Assembly (NCBI RefSeq): GCF_003992315.1
Contig: NZ_RQVE01000002.1
Span: 146,306 to 210,305, forward strand
Origin: Veillonella sp. 3891
GTDB taxonomy: Bacteria; Bacillota; Negativicutes; Veillonellales; Veillonellaceae
Direction: 5' to 3'
Length of the DNA: 64,000 nt
The stretch's first letter is position 1. Each line of letters starts with the position of its first letter. Under the pieces are notes generated by a model. The model did not search any database. It saw nothing but the letters and a program-made list of their open reading frames with translations, and had not been told where the DNA came from. Of the stretch, positions 10,146 to 19,207 are shown piece after piece. Both the position numbers and the translations under genes were made by a program.

Positions 10146-10640
10146 TCACGACCTTATAGTTGTACTATCAAGTTTTGCAATGGTATCCTCTACAAGAGCT
10201 ACATTATCAGCACTGGAAAAATCTTTTCCAATTAATTTGCCAGCTACCTGTACAGACAAATTCACTACTTCTGCACGAATTTGTTGCATTGCTTTTTCCC
10301 GTTCCCGTTCAATTTCTTGACGGGCAATTTCTTTTTCTTTCACTAGTTGAGCTCGTAACTCTTTGATTTGTGCTTGTGATTCAGCTTCTGCTTGTTGTTT
10401 TGCGGACTCGATAATGCCTTGTGCTTCTTTACGAGCTTCTTGCAATTGCGCTGTATATTCAGCTTTCAACGCAGCCGCTTTTTCTCTAGCTTGTTCTGCA
10501 CTGGTAAGATCATTCTCAATGCGACGTTTCCGTTCTTCCATAGTTTGCAATAACGGTTTATACGCATACTTCGCTAAAATCAACACTAGCACGATAAAGT
10601 TTAAAATCTGAAGTACGAGTGTGCCGTTTAAATCTACCAA
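10146..10640 (-). CDS. atpF: ATP synthase Fo b subunit (TTG start)
   Basis: The 164-residue peripheral-stalk subunit has one N-terminal membrane helix (LVLQILNFIVLVLILAKYAYKPL) followed by a long charged coiled coil rich in Glu, Lys, Ala and Gln. The start codon is TTG at 10640: AGGAGG lies 9 bases upstream, and the only nearby ATG is in another frame with a short open stretch. The TTG start may lower expression relative to neighbours. It sits between atpE and atpH. Confidence 0.93.
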   Translation of the reverse strand: MVDLNGTLVLQILNFIVLVLILAKYAYKPLLQTMEERKRRIENDLTSAEQAREKAAALKAEYTAQLQEARKEAQGIIESAKQQAEAESQAQIKELRAQLVKEKEIARQEIEREREKAMQQIRAEVVNLSVQVAGKLIGKDFSSADNVALVEDTIAKLDSTTIRS

Positions 10641-10669
10641 CGGTCATACCTCCTCTTAGCTAATGTCTA

Positions 10670-10954
<285 letters not shown>

Positions 10955-10962
10955 CTAAACTA

Positions 10963-11634
10963 TTAATGTCCATCTCCAATTGTCATCCCCAAATAGGATG
11001 TAACGAGCATGGCAAAAATAAACGCTTGAATAATACCGATTGCTAGACTAAAAGCTAACCATACGATAGGAAGTACATAGGGTACCAAGGCATATAATAA
11101 TTCTAAAAGAATTTCCCCCGCTAGTATGTTACCAAACAAACGGAAGGCTAATGTGACAGGTTTCGCTATTTCTTCCATCAAGTTAATGATGATAAATAAT
11201 TTAAATGGCTGTACAAAGTGTTTAAAATAGCCAATTCCTTTTACTTTCAAACCCACAATCCATACAAGAATTGAGCTTGAAATGGCTAGTCCCAAAGTCG
11301 TGTTAATATCATTTGTTGGCGATGCCAAGATATGCGGACTCGGAATCAACCCTAACTCATTACTTACCAAAATAAATAGAAAATACGTAAATAGTATGGA
11401 GCTTAAAAACTTCCATTGATTGCCTAAGTTTGTTTTAAACTGACCAGTCAATCCTTCTAACACGCTTTCCATCACATTTTGAATCCCTTGTGGTACCATG
11501 GCACGTGACCGTGTCGCTAATAGTGTGACCACAATAATAATCGCCATCACTAGCCACGTCATATACAACGTATCCATATTAAAGGATATACCCATCCATT
11601 GAACAACATGATGATGCCCTGCATGCAACTCCAT
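10963..11634 (-). CDS. atpB: ATP synthase Fo a subunit
   Basis: The 223-residue membrane subunit has several hydrophobic helices and the conserved Arg helix PVTLAFRLFGNILAGEILLELL, with the essential Arg next to the c-ring. The C-terminal LAFSLAIGIIQAFIFAMLVTSYL is also typical. The N-terminus has a His-rich start (MELHAGHHHV). The start at 11634 is chosen because GGGGGTGGG precedes it; an upstream GTG would add six residues. Confidence 0.95.
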   Translation of the reverse strand: MELHAGHHHVVQWMGISFNMDTLYMTWLVMAIIIVVTLLATRSRAMVPQGIQNVMESVLEGLTGQFKTNLGNQWKFLSSILFTYFLFILVSNELGLIPSPHILASPTNDINTTLGLAISSSILVWIVGLKVKGIGYFKHFVQPFKLFIIINLMEEIAKPVTLAFRLFGNILAGEILLELLYALVPYVLPIVWLAFSLAIGIIQAFIFAMLVTSYLGMTIGDGH

Positions 11635-11660
11635 ATTCCCACCCCCTTTCACATAGATGA

Positions 11661-12035
11661 TTACCTAATACGTCGGCGTACATACATACTATACTCAATA
11701 TACTGCATGGGAACAAACACACAAATGCCACCTAAAACACCTTTCATGGAAATCGAAGGTATTTGCGTGCTTATGCCCACCAACAATACAATTAAGCTAA
11801 ATCGACTCATAACACCAATCCAAACTCGTCGTTTTACATCTTCTAAGGTGGCATCTTTCATCTTATAGGTTTGTAATGCTAAATACAGGAAATAGATAAC
11901 ATAGGTCATCATCCCCCACAGCCAACCAGTAATATGACTAGACCAATCTAGGAACCATAACACAACTACACCTAGTATAGCCACTGAAAGTATCCATCGG
12001 CAATGACTTTTGATATAGGTGATATATTCTTTCAT
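11661..12035 (-). CDS. atpI: ATP synthase subunit I-like membrane protein
   Basis: This is a 124-residue protein with about four membrane helices, lying directly before atpB. Size, topology and position match the ATP synthase I chain, which helps assemble the c-ring in some bacteria but is not part of the enzyme core. Sequence conservation in this family is low, so the call rests mainly on context. It is 9 bases downstream of the AtpZ-like gene. Confidence 0.75.
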   Translation of the reverse strand: MKEYITYIKSHCRWILSVAILGVVVLWFLDWSSHITGWLWGMMTYVIYFLYLALQTYKMKDATLEDVKRRVWIGVMSRFSLIVLLVGISTQIPSISMKGVLGGICVFVPMQYIEYSMYVRRRIR

Positions 12036-12044
12036 ATAATCTCC

Positions 12045-12248
12045 TTACATACACTGACGTATGACACCATATAGGCCTAGAAAACCGCCAATTAATCCAC
12101 CTAGAAGCACACCCCATGGGTGCGTTCCTACATAGTGATCAATAGCATAACCAATCCCCATACAGATACCGATAGAACAAAGTATAGTAAACCCTGTGGT
12201 AGATGCTCTGGAGATAGCCATCCATAGTTCTGATTTTTCTTTCCCCAT
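12045..12248 (-). CDS. AtpZ/AtpI-family small membrane protein
   Basis: The 67-residue protein has two membrane helices with glycine-rich patterns (GICMGIGYAIDHYVGTHPWGVLLGGLIGGFLGLYGVIR), typical of the AtpZ family that precedes ATP synthase operons. Family members are proposed to help cation transport or complex assembly. The start at 12248 follows GGGGGGTG; an upstream ATG (12263) overlaps that site. It is the first gene of the ATP synthase operon. Confidence 0.8.
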   Translation of the reverse strand: MGKEKSELWMAISRASTTGFTILCSIGICMGIGYAIDHYVGTHPWGVLLGGLIGGFLGLYGVIRQCM

Positions 12249-12279
12249 AGATACACCCCCCATACCTCTAACATGGTAG

Positions 12280-12307
12280 ATTATACCACCGATACGAACC
12301 GTTTTAA
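12280..12307 (-). promoter_or_regulatory. Candidate promoter of the ATP synthase operon
   Basis: On the minus strand TTAAAA (12302-12307) and TATAAT (12280-12285) are 16 bases apart, about 30 bases before the first gene. The -35 is a weak match. Confidence 0.45.
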
Positions 12308-12436
12308 CAATATATAAATTTTATATCTATCAAAACTTTTCATGCGATTTGATTCAAAACCATGTACATTTCTCGCTTACACTGTCAATGAAAGTAGCTA
12401 TCAACTTAATTATAACTAGAATGCATACTTCTATCA

Positions 12437-13582
12437 TTACTTACCAAAGGACGATGGTTTTTCTTGACCTTCATAGAACTCATGACGCAAAGCTTGTACA
12501 ATTCGTTCTGATGCTAATCCATCTCCATAAGGATTCACTGCATTTGACATAGCCGTGTAGGTTTCTGCATTTGTAATTAACTCCTTAGCTGTGGCGTACA
12601 CAGTTACTGTATCTGTACCCACCAATCTTACCGTACCAGCTTGAACTGCTTCAGGACGCTCTGTGGTATCCCGAAGAACTAGTACAGGTTTACCCAAGGA
12701 CGGTGCTTCCTCTTGAATCCCCCCAGAATCTGTCATGATGAGGTAGGTACGAGCCATTAAGTTTGCAAATGGTTCATATTCCAATGGTTCAATAAGGTGT
12801 ACACGTGGCATATCACCTAGTACCTCTTGTACAATACTGCGTACCTTTGGATTTCGATGCATAGGGAAGATCACTTCTACATCTTCATGTTCTCCAATAA
12901 TATCACGGATTGCCTCATACACATTGCGCATAGGATCCCCTAAATTTTCACGACGATGAGTAGTAACCAAAATCACCTTTTGGTTCACGTAATCAATTTC
13001 GTTCAGTAACTCCTCAGTAAATGTGTAGTCTTCCTTCACTGTAGTTTGCAACGCATCAATAACCGTATTTCCCGTTACATACAAGTGATCTGGATTTATA
13101 TTTTCTTTCAATAAGTTCGCTTCCGATGTAGTCGTCGGTGCAAAATGGTACGTCCCAATAGCTCCCGTCAACTTACGATTCATCTCCTCTGGAAATGGGG
13201 AGTAAATATTCCCCGTCCGAAGACCTGCCTCCACATGCCCAACAGGAATCCCTTCATAAAATGCCGCTAGAGCACCTACAAATGTTGTCGTCGTATCGCC
13301 ATGGACAAGAACCACATCAGGTTTCGCTTCTTTCAATACTTCTTGCAATCCCATCAAAGCACGACAAGTCACATCATACAAAGTTTGCCCTTGGCTCATA
13401 ATATTTAAATCATAATCAGGGGTGATAGAAAACAAATGCAACACCTGATCTAACATCTCTCTATGTTGTGCCGTTACCGTAACGATAGACTCCATATCAG
13501 GCGCTGCTTCCAAAGCCTTAACAACTGGTGCCATCTTTATTGCTTCAGGACGTGTCCCAAATATGGTCATGACTTTTAACAT
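12437..13582 (-). CDS. wecB: UDP-N-acetylglucosamine 2-epimerase (non-hydrolysing)
   Basis: The 381-residue enzyme interconverts UDP-GlcNAc and UDP-ManNAc for surface polysaccharide. It starts MLKVMTIFGTRPEAIKMAPV, the usual family N-terminus, and contains VLVHGDTTTTFVGALAAFY, HVEAGLRTGNIYSPFPEEMNR, VTTHRRENLG and TDSGGIQEEAPSLGKPVLVLRDTTERPE. GGGAGG precedes the ATG at 13582; an upstream GTG would add four residues. The next polysaccharide gene upstream is the WecA/TagO transferase, about 550 bases away across a repeat-rich gap. Confidence 0.96.
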   Translation of the reverse strand: MLKVMTIFGTRPEAIKMAPVVKALEAAPDMESIVTVTAQHREMLDQVLHLFSITPDYDLNIMSQGQTLYDVTCRALMGLQEVLKEAKPDVVLVHGDTTTTFVGALAAFYEGIPVGHVEAGLRTGNIYSPFPEEMNRKLTGAIGTYHFAPTTTSEANLLKENINPDHLYVTGNTVIDALQTTVKEDYTFTEELLNEIDYVNQKVILVTTHRRENLGDPMRNVYEAIRDIIGEHEDVEVIFPMHRNPKVRSIVQEVLGDMPRVHLIEPLEYEPFANLMARTYLIMTDSGGIQEEAPSLGKPVLVLRDTTERPEAVQAGTVRLVGTDTVTVYATAKELITNAETYTAMSNAVNPYGDGLASERIVQALRHEFYEGQEKPSSFGK

Positions 13583-13770
13583 AGTACCTCCCACATATTT
13601 CGTTTACTTCCTTTACCATGAAAGCTGTCATACACAAGCTTTCCTAAACTTTCCTAAATCACTTTATTAAGCTTTTTCAATTATCTCTATTGTATCATGT
13701 ACAAGCCTTCCATACTAGTAGAAACTATAAAGAAGTACACCCAACCAAAATGGCATAAGCAAAGCGCCCT

Positions 13771-14007
13771 GACATCCCTCCCCTACAGAGTGAGCAAGTA
13801 CGAAGCAAAACGCCAGAAGCCACGAAGCAGTTTGCCAAAGGCATATGGCAGTTTATTATTAGCATTAAGCAAATGCAAAAAGACCGCGACATCTCCCTCC
13901 CTTACAGAGTGAGTAACTACGAAGCAAAACGCCATGAGCCAAAAAGCAGTTTGCCAAAGGCATATGGCATTTTATTACTAACATTAAGAAAATGCAAAAA
14001 GACCGCG
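13771..14007. repeat. Tandem duplication of a ~118 bp non-coding unit
   Basis: Two adjacent units (13771-13887 and 13888-14007) share long stretches: 'gacatc..ccctcc', 'cagagtgag', 'acgaagcaaaacgcca', 'aagcagtttgccaaaggcatatggca', 'tttatta', 'cattaag' and 'aaatgcaaaaagaccgcg'. Each carries an imperfect inverted repeat (AAACGCCA against TGGCAGTTT). No reading frame with a ribosome site is present. They lie between the wecB start and the stem-loop at 14003. Confidence 0.8.
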
Positions 14008-14061
14008 GTATGTTCCTGAACAAACATTATGAAATACCGTTTGTGAAGGAATGTGCCGCGG
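14003..14061. repeat. Dispersed stem-loop element, copy C
   Basis: The stem is CCGCGG/CCGCGG, then TTCCT/AGGAA, then CAAAC/GTTTG, around a core reading CCTGAACAAACATTATGAAA. The core is shared with the elements at 58596 and 59156, while the stem bases differ but still pair. Confidence 0.75.
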
Positions 14062-14081
14062 GCTTAATTCCTGAAGTTAAC

Positions 14082-14134
14082 AAAAAACGCCATATGCCCC
14101 TCAGAAAATCTTCTGAGGCGCTCCTGGCGTTTTG
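14082..14134 (-). terminator. Terminator of the WecA/TagO gene
   Basis: On the minus strand, AAAACGCCA and TGGCGTTTT enclose a second stem CCTCAGA/TCTGAGG, followed by a T run. It lies six bases after the stop codon. Confidence 0.8.
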
Positions 14135-14139
14135 CATAG

Positions 14140-15162
14140 CTATTTACGAACGTCGTTGTCTTTGGATATAATCCCAATTTTCGTTGCTGTCCACACGCAT
14201 GCACAGAGTATGACAAGCACTAGCAAGACTCCTATGACAAAGTTTGCTTTTGCCGCTACGATAGACACACAACCTAAGAGTGCCGTAATGGCATACATCA
14301 ACAACACAGCTTGTTTTTGTGTGAGCCCCATCGCCAATAGGCGATGATGCAAATGCCCTTTATCTGGTTGGAATACGGGGCGTCCATTAATACGTCGACG
14401 TACAATGGCAAATAAAGTATCTAAAATTGGTAACCCTAACACAATAACAGGTACCACTAATGCCACAGTCGCTGCCGTTTTTACACTGCCCATGACAGAG
14501 ATCGCCGCCATGGTATACCCCAAAAGCATACTACCTGTGTCACCCATAAATATTTTGGCAGGATTAAAGTTATACCGCAAGAACCCACAAGCCGCCCCAG
14601 CTAATGCCAAGGTAATGCACGCCAACTCAATTTGTCCCATTTGCAAAGTAACAATACAAATCGTAATACACGCAATGAGAGAAATCCCTGCAGCCAATCC
14701 ATCTAATCCATCAATAAGATTCACAATATTCGTAAATCCTACAATCCAAAATACCGTCAAAGGTATGGCAAAATATTCTAAATACAATAGATGGTCACCA
14801 ATGCTAATAAAATGCACCGCATTGCCAAAGAGTGGCAACATAAGAGCTGCCAAAATTTGTCCCATCAATTTCGTTTTCGGACCGATTTGCTTAATATCGT
14901 CCCAAATACCTACTGCTACTAAGATAATTGAGCCTACAATCAATCCTTTTACAGAGGATATATCTTTCACGCTATACAGCAAAGATACCATATAGCCAAT
15001 ATAGATAGCCAATCCACCTAATCGTGGAATCGACACTTGATGCACTTTGCGTGCATCTGGTTTATCAATAGCACCTACCTTAACGGCAAATTGTTTCACC
15101 AAAGGCGTGCAAATATATGTTACTACAAGAGCAATGACAAAGGCCCATAAATATACTGTCAT
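14140..15162 (-). CDS. UDP-GlcNAc:undecaprenyl-phosphate GlcNAc-1-phosphate transferase family (WecA/TagO)
   Basis: The 340-residue polytopic protein has about ten membrane helices and the MraY/WecA superfamily motifs: KPDARKVHQVSIPRLGG near the N-terminus, NLIDGLDGLAAG, IFMGDTGSMLLGY, and the WecA/TagO-specific DKGHLHHRLLAMG loop. It is expected to start lipid-linked polysaccharide synthesis at the cytoplasmic membrane by moving GlcNAc-1-P (or a related sugar) to undecaprenyl phosphate. The wecB epimerase downstream supports a surface glycan role. Confidence 0.92.
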   Translation of the reverse strand: MTVYLWAFVIALVVTYICTPLVKQFAVKVGAIDKPDARKVHQVSIPRLGGLAIYIGYMVSLLYSVKDISSVKGLIVGSIILVAVGIWDDIKQIGPKTKLMGQILAALMLPLFGNAVHFISIGDHLLYLEYFAIPLTVFWIVGFTNIVNLIDGLDGLAAGISLIACITICIVTLQMGQIELACITLALAGAACGFLRYNFNPAKIFMGDTGSMLLGYTMAAISVMGSVKTAATVALVVPVIVLGLPILDTLFAIVRRRINGRPVFQPDKGHLHHRLLAMGLTQKQAVLLMYAITALLGCVSIVAAKANFVIGVLLVLVILCACVWTATKIGIISKDNDVRK

Positions 15163-15356
15163 TCCAACACCTCCATACGTGGTATTTCATGATTATTACA
15201 AGTGACTTGTTTACTGGTCCGTCATTAACATACAAAGTTCATTATATATAGACCACGTCTATTAATTATATCAGTTAAACACAGCACATACAAGAATAGA
15301 TACAGTAAGCTCATGGAATCCCTTGTTCTTCATCCACTTGGAAAAGCTTTTACAAT

Positions 15357-17081
15357 TTACATAGATTTCGTAACTAATCCTTCAATGATACGTTTACCGT
15401 CTTCCATCAGATGTGCCAATCCTTCCTCACCTAGATAGGACTCTGCATACATTTTATATAAATTTTCTGTACCTGATGGACGTGCTACAAACCAACCTGT
15501 ATCTGTTACAATTTTAACGCCATCAATTGGTTGATCTTCAAACAAAGAGGTGGTGCGAACGTCCAAAATCGGACTACCTCCCAGTTCCGTCATAGTCACA
15601 TCGCCTGGTTTCATACCTTTTAAAGCACTTTTGATTTCCGCTGTGCAAGGCATATCCACACGTTGGAACACCGGTGTTCCCCATTGTGAAGTAATATCTA
15701 CATAGTGTTGTGCTAGAGTTTTTCCTGTAGTTGCTACCATTTCCACCGCTAGCAAGCCCAAAATTATGCCATCTTTATCAGTAGTCCATACGGATCCATC
15801 TTGTTGCAAGAAGGAAGCCCCTGCACTTTCTTCTGCCCCTAGGCCAATGCGTCCATCAAATAATAAAGGCGCGAAATATTTAAATCCGACTGGCACTTCA
15901 TACACAGGATGATTAGAATCTTTGCAATAGGCATCCATCAAGCCCGTAACGACCGCCGTTTTACCAACACCTTTCCCTTCCCAAGGACGAGTTTCATTCA
16001 AATATTTAGCAGCTACTACTAAATATTGATTGGGCGCTAACAAACCTTCTTCTGTGACAATGCCATGACGATCATAGTCTGGGTCATTACCGATGGCTAG
16101 TACATGGTCACCTAAGTTCTTAGCCACCTCTGCCATAGCATATGGGGAAGAACAGTCCATACGAATAGCGCCATCATGGTCATAGGACATAAAGCTAAAT
16201 GTGGGATCATAGCCACTATTAATAATGGTAAAATCTAGATTATACTCCTCAGCAATGGCATGCCAATAGGCACCACCGCTGCCCCCTAAGGCATTAATTA
16301 GTACCTTTGGATTAGCTTCTTGGATGGCTTTCATATTGATGATTTGAGGTAATTCTTTCACATAGGCCATTTTAAAATCATACGGTTCTAAGTATTGTCC
16401 CGCTTCCTCTACAGAAATCGCAGCTGGAGCTACTCGTTGCTCTTCTTCATGATGACAGCAACCACAATGAGCACTTTCATGAGCACCCACTAAATGATGA
16501 AAGGAGAATCGTTGAATGCTATCTAACCCTTTTTGTAAATATTCATTAGCTAAGGCTTCAATCCGCTTCGTTACTGCTGTATCTGCAGGACCACCATGAG
16601 GTGGATTGTATTTAATACCACCATGTTCTGGCGGATTATGGGATGGCGTAATGATAATACCATCTGCTACATTGTCTACAGATGTATCCGCATTATGCCG
16701 CAAAATAGCACGAGATACACTTGGAGTAGGCACAAATTCACGATGTGCATCCACCCGTGTTTTCACGCGATTTCCCAGCAAGACTTCAATAGCTACTTGC
16801 AAGGCTGGCTGCGATAAGGCATGTGTATCTTGTCCAATATAGCAAGGTCCTGTGGCCCCAAATTCTTGACGCACATCGCAAATCGCTTGTACAATGGCTG
16901 CCACATGGAGTTCATTAAAGGTCCCTTTAGAGGCAATTCCGCGATGTCCCGATGTACCAAAGCTTACTCGCTCTTCTAAGGTCCCATAATTAGGGACAAT
17001 GCGAAAAAAGTCTTTCACAATTGTATCTACATTAATAATATCTTCTTTTTTTACAGGCAGACCTGCCAAAGGATGTACCAT
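15357..17081 (-). CDS. pgm: Alpha-D-phosphoglucomutase with a His/Cys-rich insert
   Basis: The 574-residue enzyme interconverts glucose-1-P and glucose-6-P. It has FGTSGHRGIASKGTFNE, the phosphoserine loop TPSHNPPEHGGIKYN, the metal-binding DPDYDRHGIV and the sugar-binding GAEESAGASF, with the C-terminal ARPSGTENLYKMYAES. At about residues 195-214 there is an insert HHLVGAHESAHCGCCHHEEE that looks like a metal-binding patch. I do not know this from the family. The start at 17081 follows AAGGAG; longer frames overlap the upstream gene. YitT is 4 bases upstream, so they are probably co-transcribed. Confidence 0.93.
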   Translation of the reverse strand: MVHPLAGLPVKKEDIINVDTIVKDFFRIVPNYGTLEERVSFGTSGHRGIASKGTFNELHVAAIVQAICDVRQEFGATGPCYIGQDTHALSQPALQVAIEVLLGNRVKTRVDAHREFVPTPSVSRAILRHNADTSVDNVADGIIITPSHNPPEHGGIKYNPPHGGPADTAVTKRIEALANEYLQKGLDSIQRFSFHHLVGAHESAHCGCCHHEEEQRVAPAAISVEEAGQYLEPYDFKMAYVKELPQIINMKAIQEANPKVLINALGGSGGAYWHAIAEEYNLDFTIINSGYDPTFSFMSYDHDGAIRMDCSSPYAMAEVAKNLGDHVLAIGNDPDYDRHGIVTEEGLLAPNQYLVVAAKYLNETRPWEGKGVGKTAVVTGLMDAYCKDSNHPVYEVPVGFKYFAPLLFDGRIGLGAEESAGASFLQQDGSVWTTDKDGIILGLLAVEMVATTGKTLAQHYVDITSQWGTPVFQRVDMPCTAEIKSALKGMKPGDVTMTELGGSPILDVRTTSLFEDQPIDGVKIVTDTGWFVARPSGTENLYKMYAESYLGEEGLAHLMEDGKRIIEGLVTKSM

Positions 17082-17085
17082 ATTA

Positions 17086-18075
17086 TCATTTCTCCTTCTT
17101 GTTTTCCACAGGGATTTCATTTCTAGCCATTTGGACTTCATGAATCATTTGCTCTGCTTCCGCAGTTTTCACAGGGTCACACGTTTGTAGTACTCGCTCT
17201 ACAACACCATTTGTAGAACGTGCTGAGAACCCCGTGCCGATAACTTCAGCCGCATCCGTGATAACCATAAATGCCGTTGGATCTTCCGCTTCGACGGCGG
17301 CTTTCAAACGCGCTACTTGTAACAAACTAACTACCACCATAATAACCTGTTTTGGTTGATGTGTATAGGCACCTTCTCCGTTTAAGATCGTAGCACCACG
17401 GCCAATTTTATCAATAATTAAATTACAAATTGTCACCGGTTTATAGGAAATGATAAACATCGCCTTTCGTTGGTTAAATCCAGTAATCATCTTATTAGTC
17501 ACCATAGCAGATAAATAGGTACTAATCAATGTGGTAGCTGCTGCTTCAATATTAATCACAATAGCTCCAATGATTAAAATCATCATATTGATACCAAATA
17601 GAATGCTACCGATTTGTAGACCAAAGCGATTTCGAATGATTAAAGCAATGGGATCAATACCACCAGTATTACCTCCCCCACGATAGACAATACCAAGTCC
17701 TAGCCCAGAAAATAAACCACCCAAAATACCACCAATAATCGGATTTTGTGTTAAGCCTAATTCCGCCAATGGGGATACTAGATTGATCAGAATAGACATC
17801 AACACTGTACCAAAGATAGTAATACCTAGATGCCATCCCCCTAACCACCGCCATGCTGCATATAAAACCGGTAGGTTCAGTAGAAAGTTAATCATACCAA
17901 GGCTCAATGCGCCTTGGGTTACATAATAAATAATCAGTGTCAATCCACTAATACCGCCACTTAATAATTTATGGGGTACGATAAACGCTTGCACACCTAC
18001 TGCGAATACTAGAGCCCCTACTAGAATATGTAGGATGGCTTTCACCGTACTTAAATATTTTGGTTTGTTACTCAT
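17086..18075 (-). CDS. YitT-family membrane protein
   Basis: The 329-residue protein has about five N-terminal membrane helices (VGALVFAVGVQAFIVPHKLLSGGISGL, GLGLGIVYRGGGNTGGIDPIALIIR). A C-terminal soluble DUF2179-like domain follows (MFIISYKPVTICNLIIDKIGRGATILNGEGAYT, KAAVEAEDPTAFMVITDAAEVIGTGF). This matches the YitT/YpjC group, which is common in Firmicutes and of uncertain transport function. The start at 18075 follows AGGTGAG. A charged tail ends the protein. Its role beside phosphoglucomutase is unclear. Confidence 0.88.
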   Translation of the reverse strand: MSNKPKYLSTVKAILHILVGALVFAVGVQAFIVPHKLLSGGISGLTLIIYYVTQGALSLGMINFLLNLPVLYAAWRWLGGWHLGITIFGTVLMSILINLVSPLAELGLTQNPIIGGILGGLFSGLGLGIVYRGGGNTGGIDPIALIIRNRFGLQIGSILFGINMMILIIGAIVINIEAAATTLISTYLSAMVTNKMITGFNQRKAMFIISYKPVTICNLIIDKIGRGATILNGEGAYTHQPKQVIMVVVSLLQVARLKAAVEAEDPTAFMVITDAAEVIGTGFSARSTNGVVERVLQTCDPVKTAEAEQMIHEVQMARNEIPVENKKEK

Positions 18076-18114
18076 ACGCTCACCTATTCTAAGACTACTT
18101 AAACCACCATAAGC

Positions 18115-18159
18115 AAAAAGCTGCCACATTAAGAGTCAATCATAATGTAACAGCTTTTT
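18115..18159 (-). terminator. Terminator of ridA
   Basis: AAAAAGCTG..ACATTA and TAATGT..CAGCTTTTT form a long stem with a T run, between ridA and yitT on the minus strand. Confidence 0.8.
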
Positions 18160-18196
18160 AGTACTCATTACACCGCTTATGGTATAATACAATATA

Positions 18197-18571
18197 CTAT
18201 TCTGCTAGGGCAATCACTTCTACTTCTACTAAGAAGTTAGCTGGTAATGTTTTGACTGCCACACAACTACGAGCTGGTTTAGATGTAAAATACTCAGCAT
18301 AAATAGCATTAAATTTAGCAAAGTCACCCATATCTGCTAAAAAGCATGTTGTTTTTACAACTTTAGAAAAATCAGTGCCTGCTTCTTTTAAGATAGCTTC
18401 GATGTTTTTCATCGCTTGCAACGTTTGTGCTTCCACGCCACCTTCTACCAAAGCGCCTTGTGCTGGATCAATACCACCTTGACCAGAGATAAACACAAAA
18501 CCATTTGCTTTGTAAGCTTGAGAGTATGGTCCTAATGCTGCTGGTGCTTGCTCTGTATACACTTGTTTCAT
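18197..18571 (-). CDS. ridA: RidA-family reactive intermediate deaminase
   Basis: The 124-residue protein has the YjgF/RidA pattern: APAALGPYSQAYKANGFVFISGQGGIDPAQG at the N-terminus, VKTTCFLADMGDFAKFNAIYAEYF in the middle, and ARSCVAVKTLPANFLVEVEVIALA at the end, with the conserved Arg that binds the substrate carboxylate. RidA hydrolyses 2-aminoacrylate and similar enamines formed by PLP enzymes. AAAGGGGACAACT precedes the start. It is divergent from ogt and has its own terminator. Confidence 0.94.
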   Translation of the reverse strand: MKQVYTEQAPAALGPYSQAYKANGFVFISGQGGIDPAQGALVEGGVEAQTLQAMKNIEAILKEAGTDFSKVVKTTCFLADMGDFAKFNAIYAEYFTSKPARSCVAVKTLPANFLVEVEVIALAE

Positions 18572-18701
18572 AGTTGTCCCCTTTCATTACCATAAGACAT
18601 TTATAATATACCATTAGTATAGCATGTAATGGTATCGAAGTGTAGCTATTTTTCATACTTCTATTGTACTTTATTTGCATACCTCTATAAGGAGCACCTA
18701 T

Positions 18702-19205
18702 ATGTCTATTATTTATACTACTTATGAAAGCCCTTTGGGCACTCTCACACTATATGCCAATGCATCTGCATTGGTTGGACTTACCTTTCCTACCCAATCT
18801 CTGACATTTAAAGAATCATTGGTCATAGATGAATCCCCTTCTTCTCATATCTTGCAACAGACTATCCAATGGCTAGACCAATACTTCAACGGACAAATAC
18901 CAACAATCACCATACCTTTATCTCCACAAGGCACAACATTCCAACAAAACGTATGGTCCCAATTACAGCACATCCCCTACGGCACATCCCTTACCTATGG
19001 CCAGTTAAGCCAACGTGTATTTAACTCACCAATCCCTAAGGGTTCTCAAGCCATAGGGTCTGCCGTCGGTGCCAACCCTATCTCCCTTATCATCCCCTGC
19101 CATCGTGTGTTAGGCAAAGGAAAAACCCTCACTGGTTACACAGGAGGGCTATCCATTAAACGAGCCTTGCTGTCCATCGAGAATATCGATTTCGTGGACA
19201 AGTAG
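18702..19205 (+). CDS. ogt: Methylated-DNA--protein-cysteine methyltransferase
   Basis: The 167-residue DNA-repair protein removes alkyl groups from O6-alkylguanine. It carries the catalytic motif IIPCHRVLG with the acceptor Cys, preceded by GSAVGANPIS and followed by TGYTGGLSIKRALLSIE. The N-terminal domain is the short Ogt type. The start at 18702 follows AAGGAG; an earlier in-frame ATG would add nine residues. The gene ends 3 bases from the convergent secreted-protein gene. Confidence 0.95.
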   Translation: MSIIYTTYESPLGTLTLYANASALVGLTFPTQSLTFKESLVIDESPSSHILQQTIQWLDQYFNGQIPTITIPLSPQGTTFQQNVWSQLQHIPYGTSLTYGQLSQRVFNSPIPKGSQAIGSAVGANPISLIIPCHRVLGKGKTLTGYTGGLSIKRALLSIENIDFVDK

Positions 19206-19207
19206 GC

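Noticed and set aside
14405..14995. A 196-residue plus-strand frame opposite the WecA/TagO gene
   Set aside because: It is the antisense shadow of a well-supported gene, with no ribosome site or recognisable product. The same applies to the antisense frames in the ATP synthase, ABC and ATPase genes.
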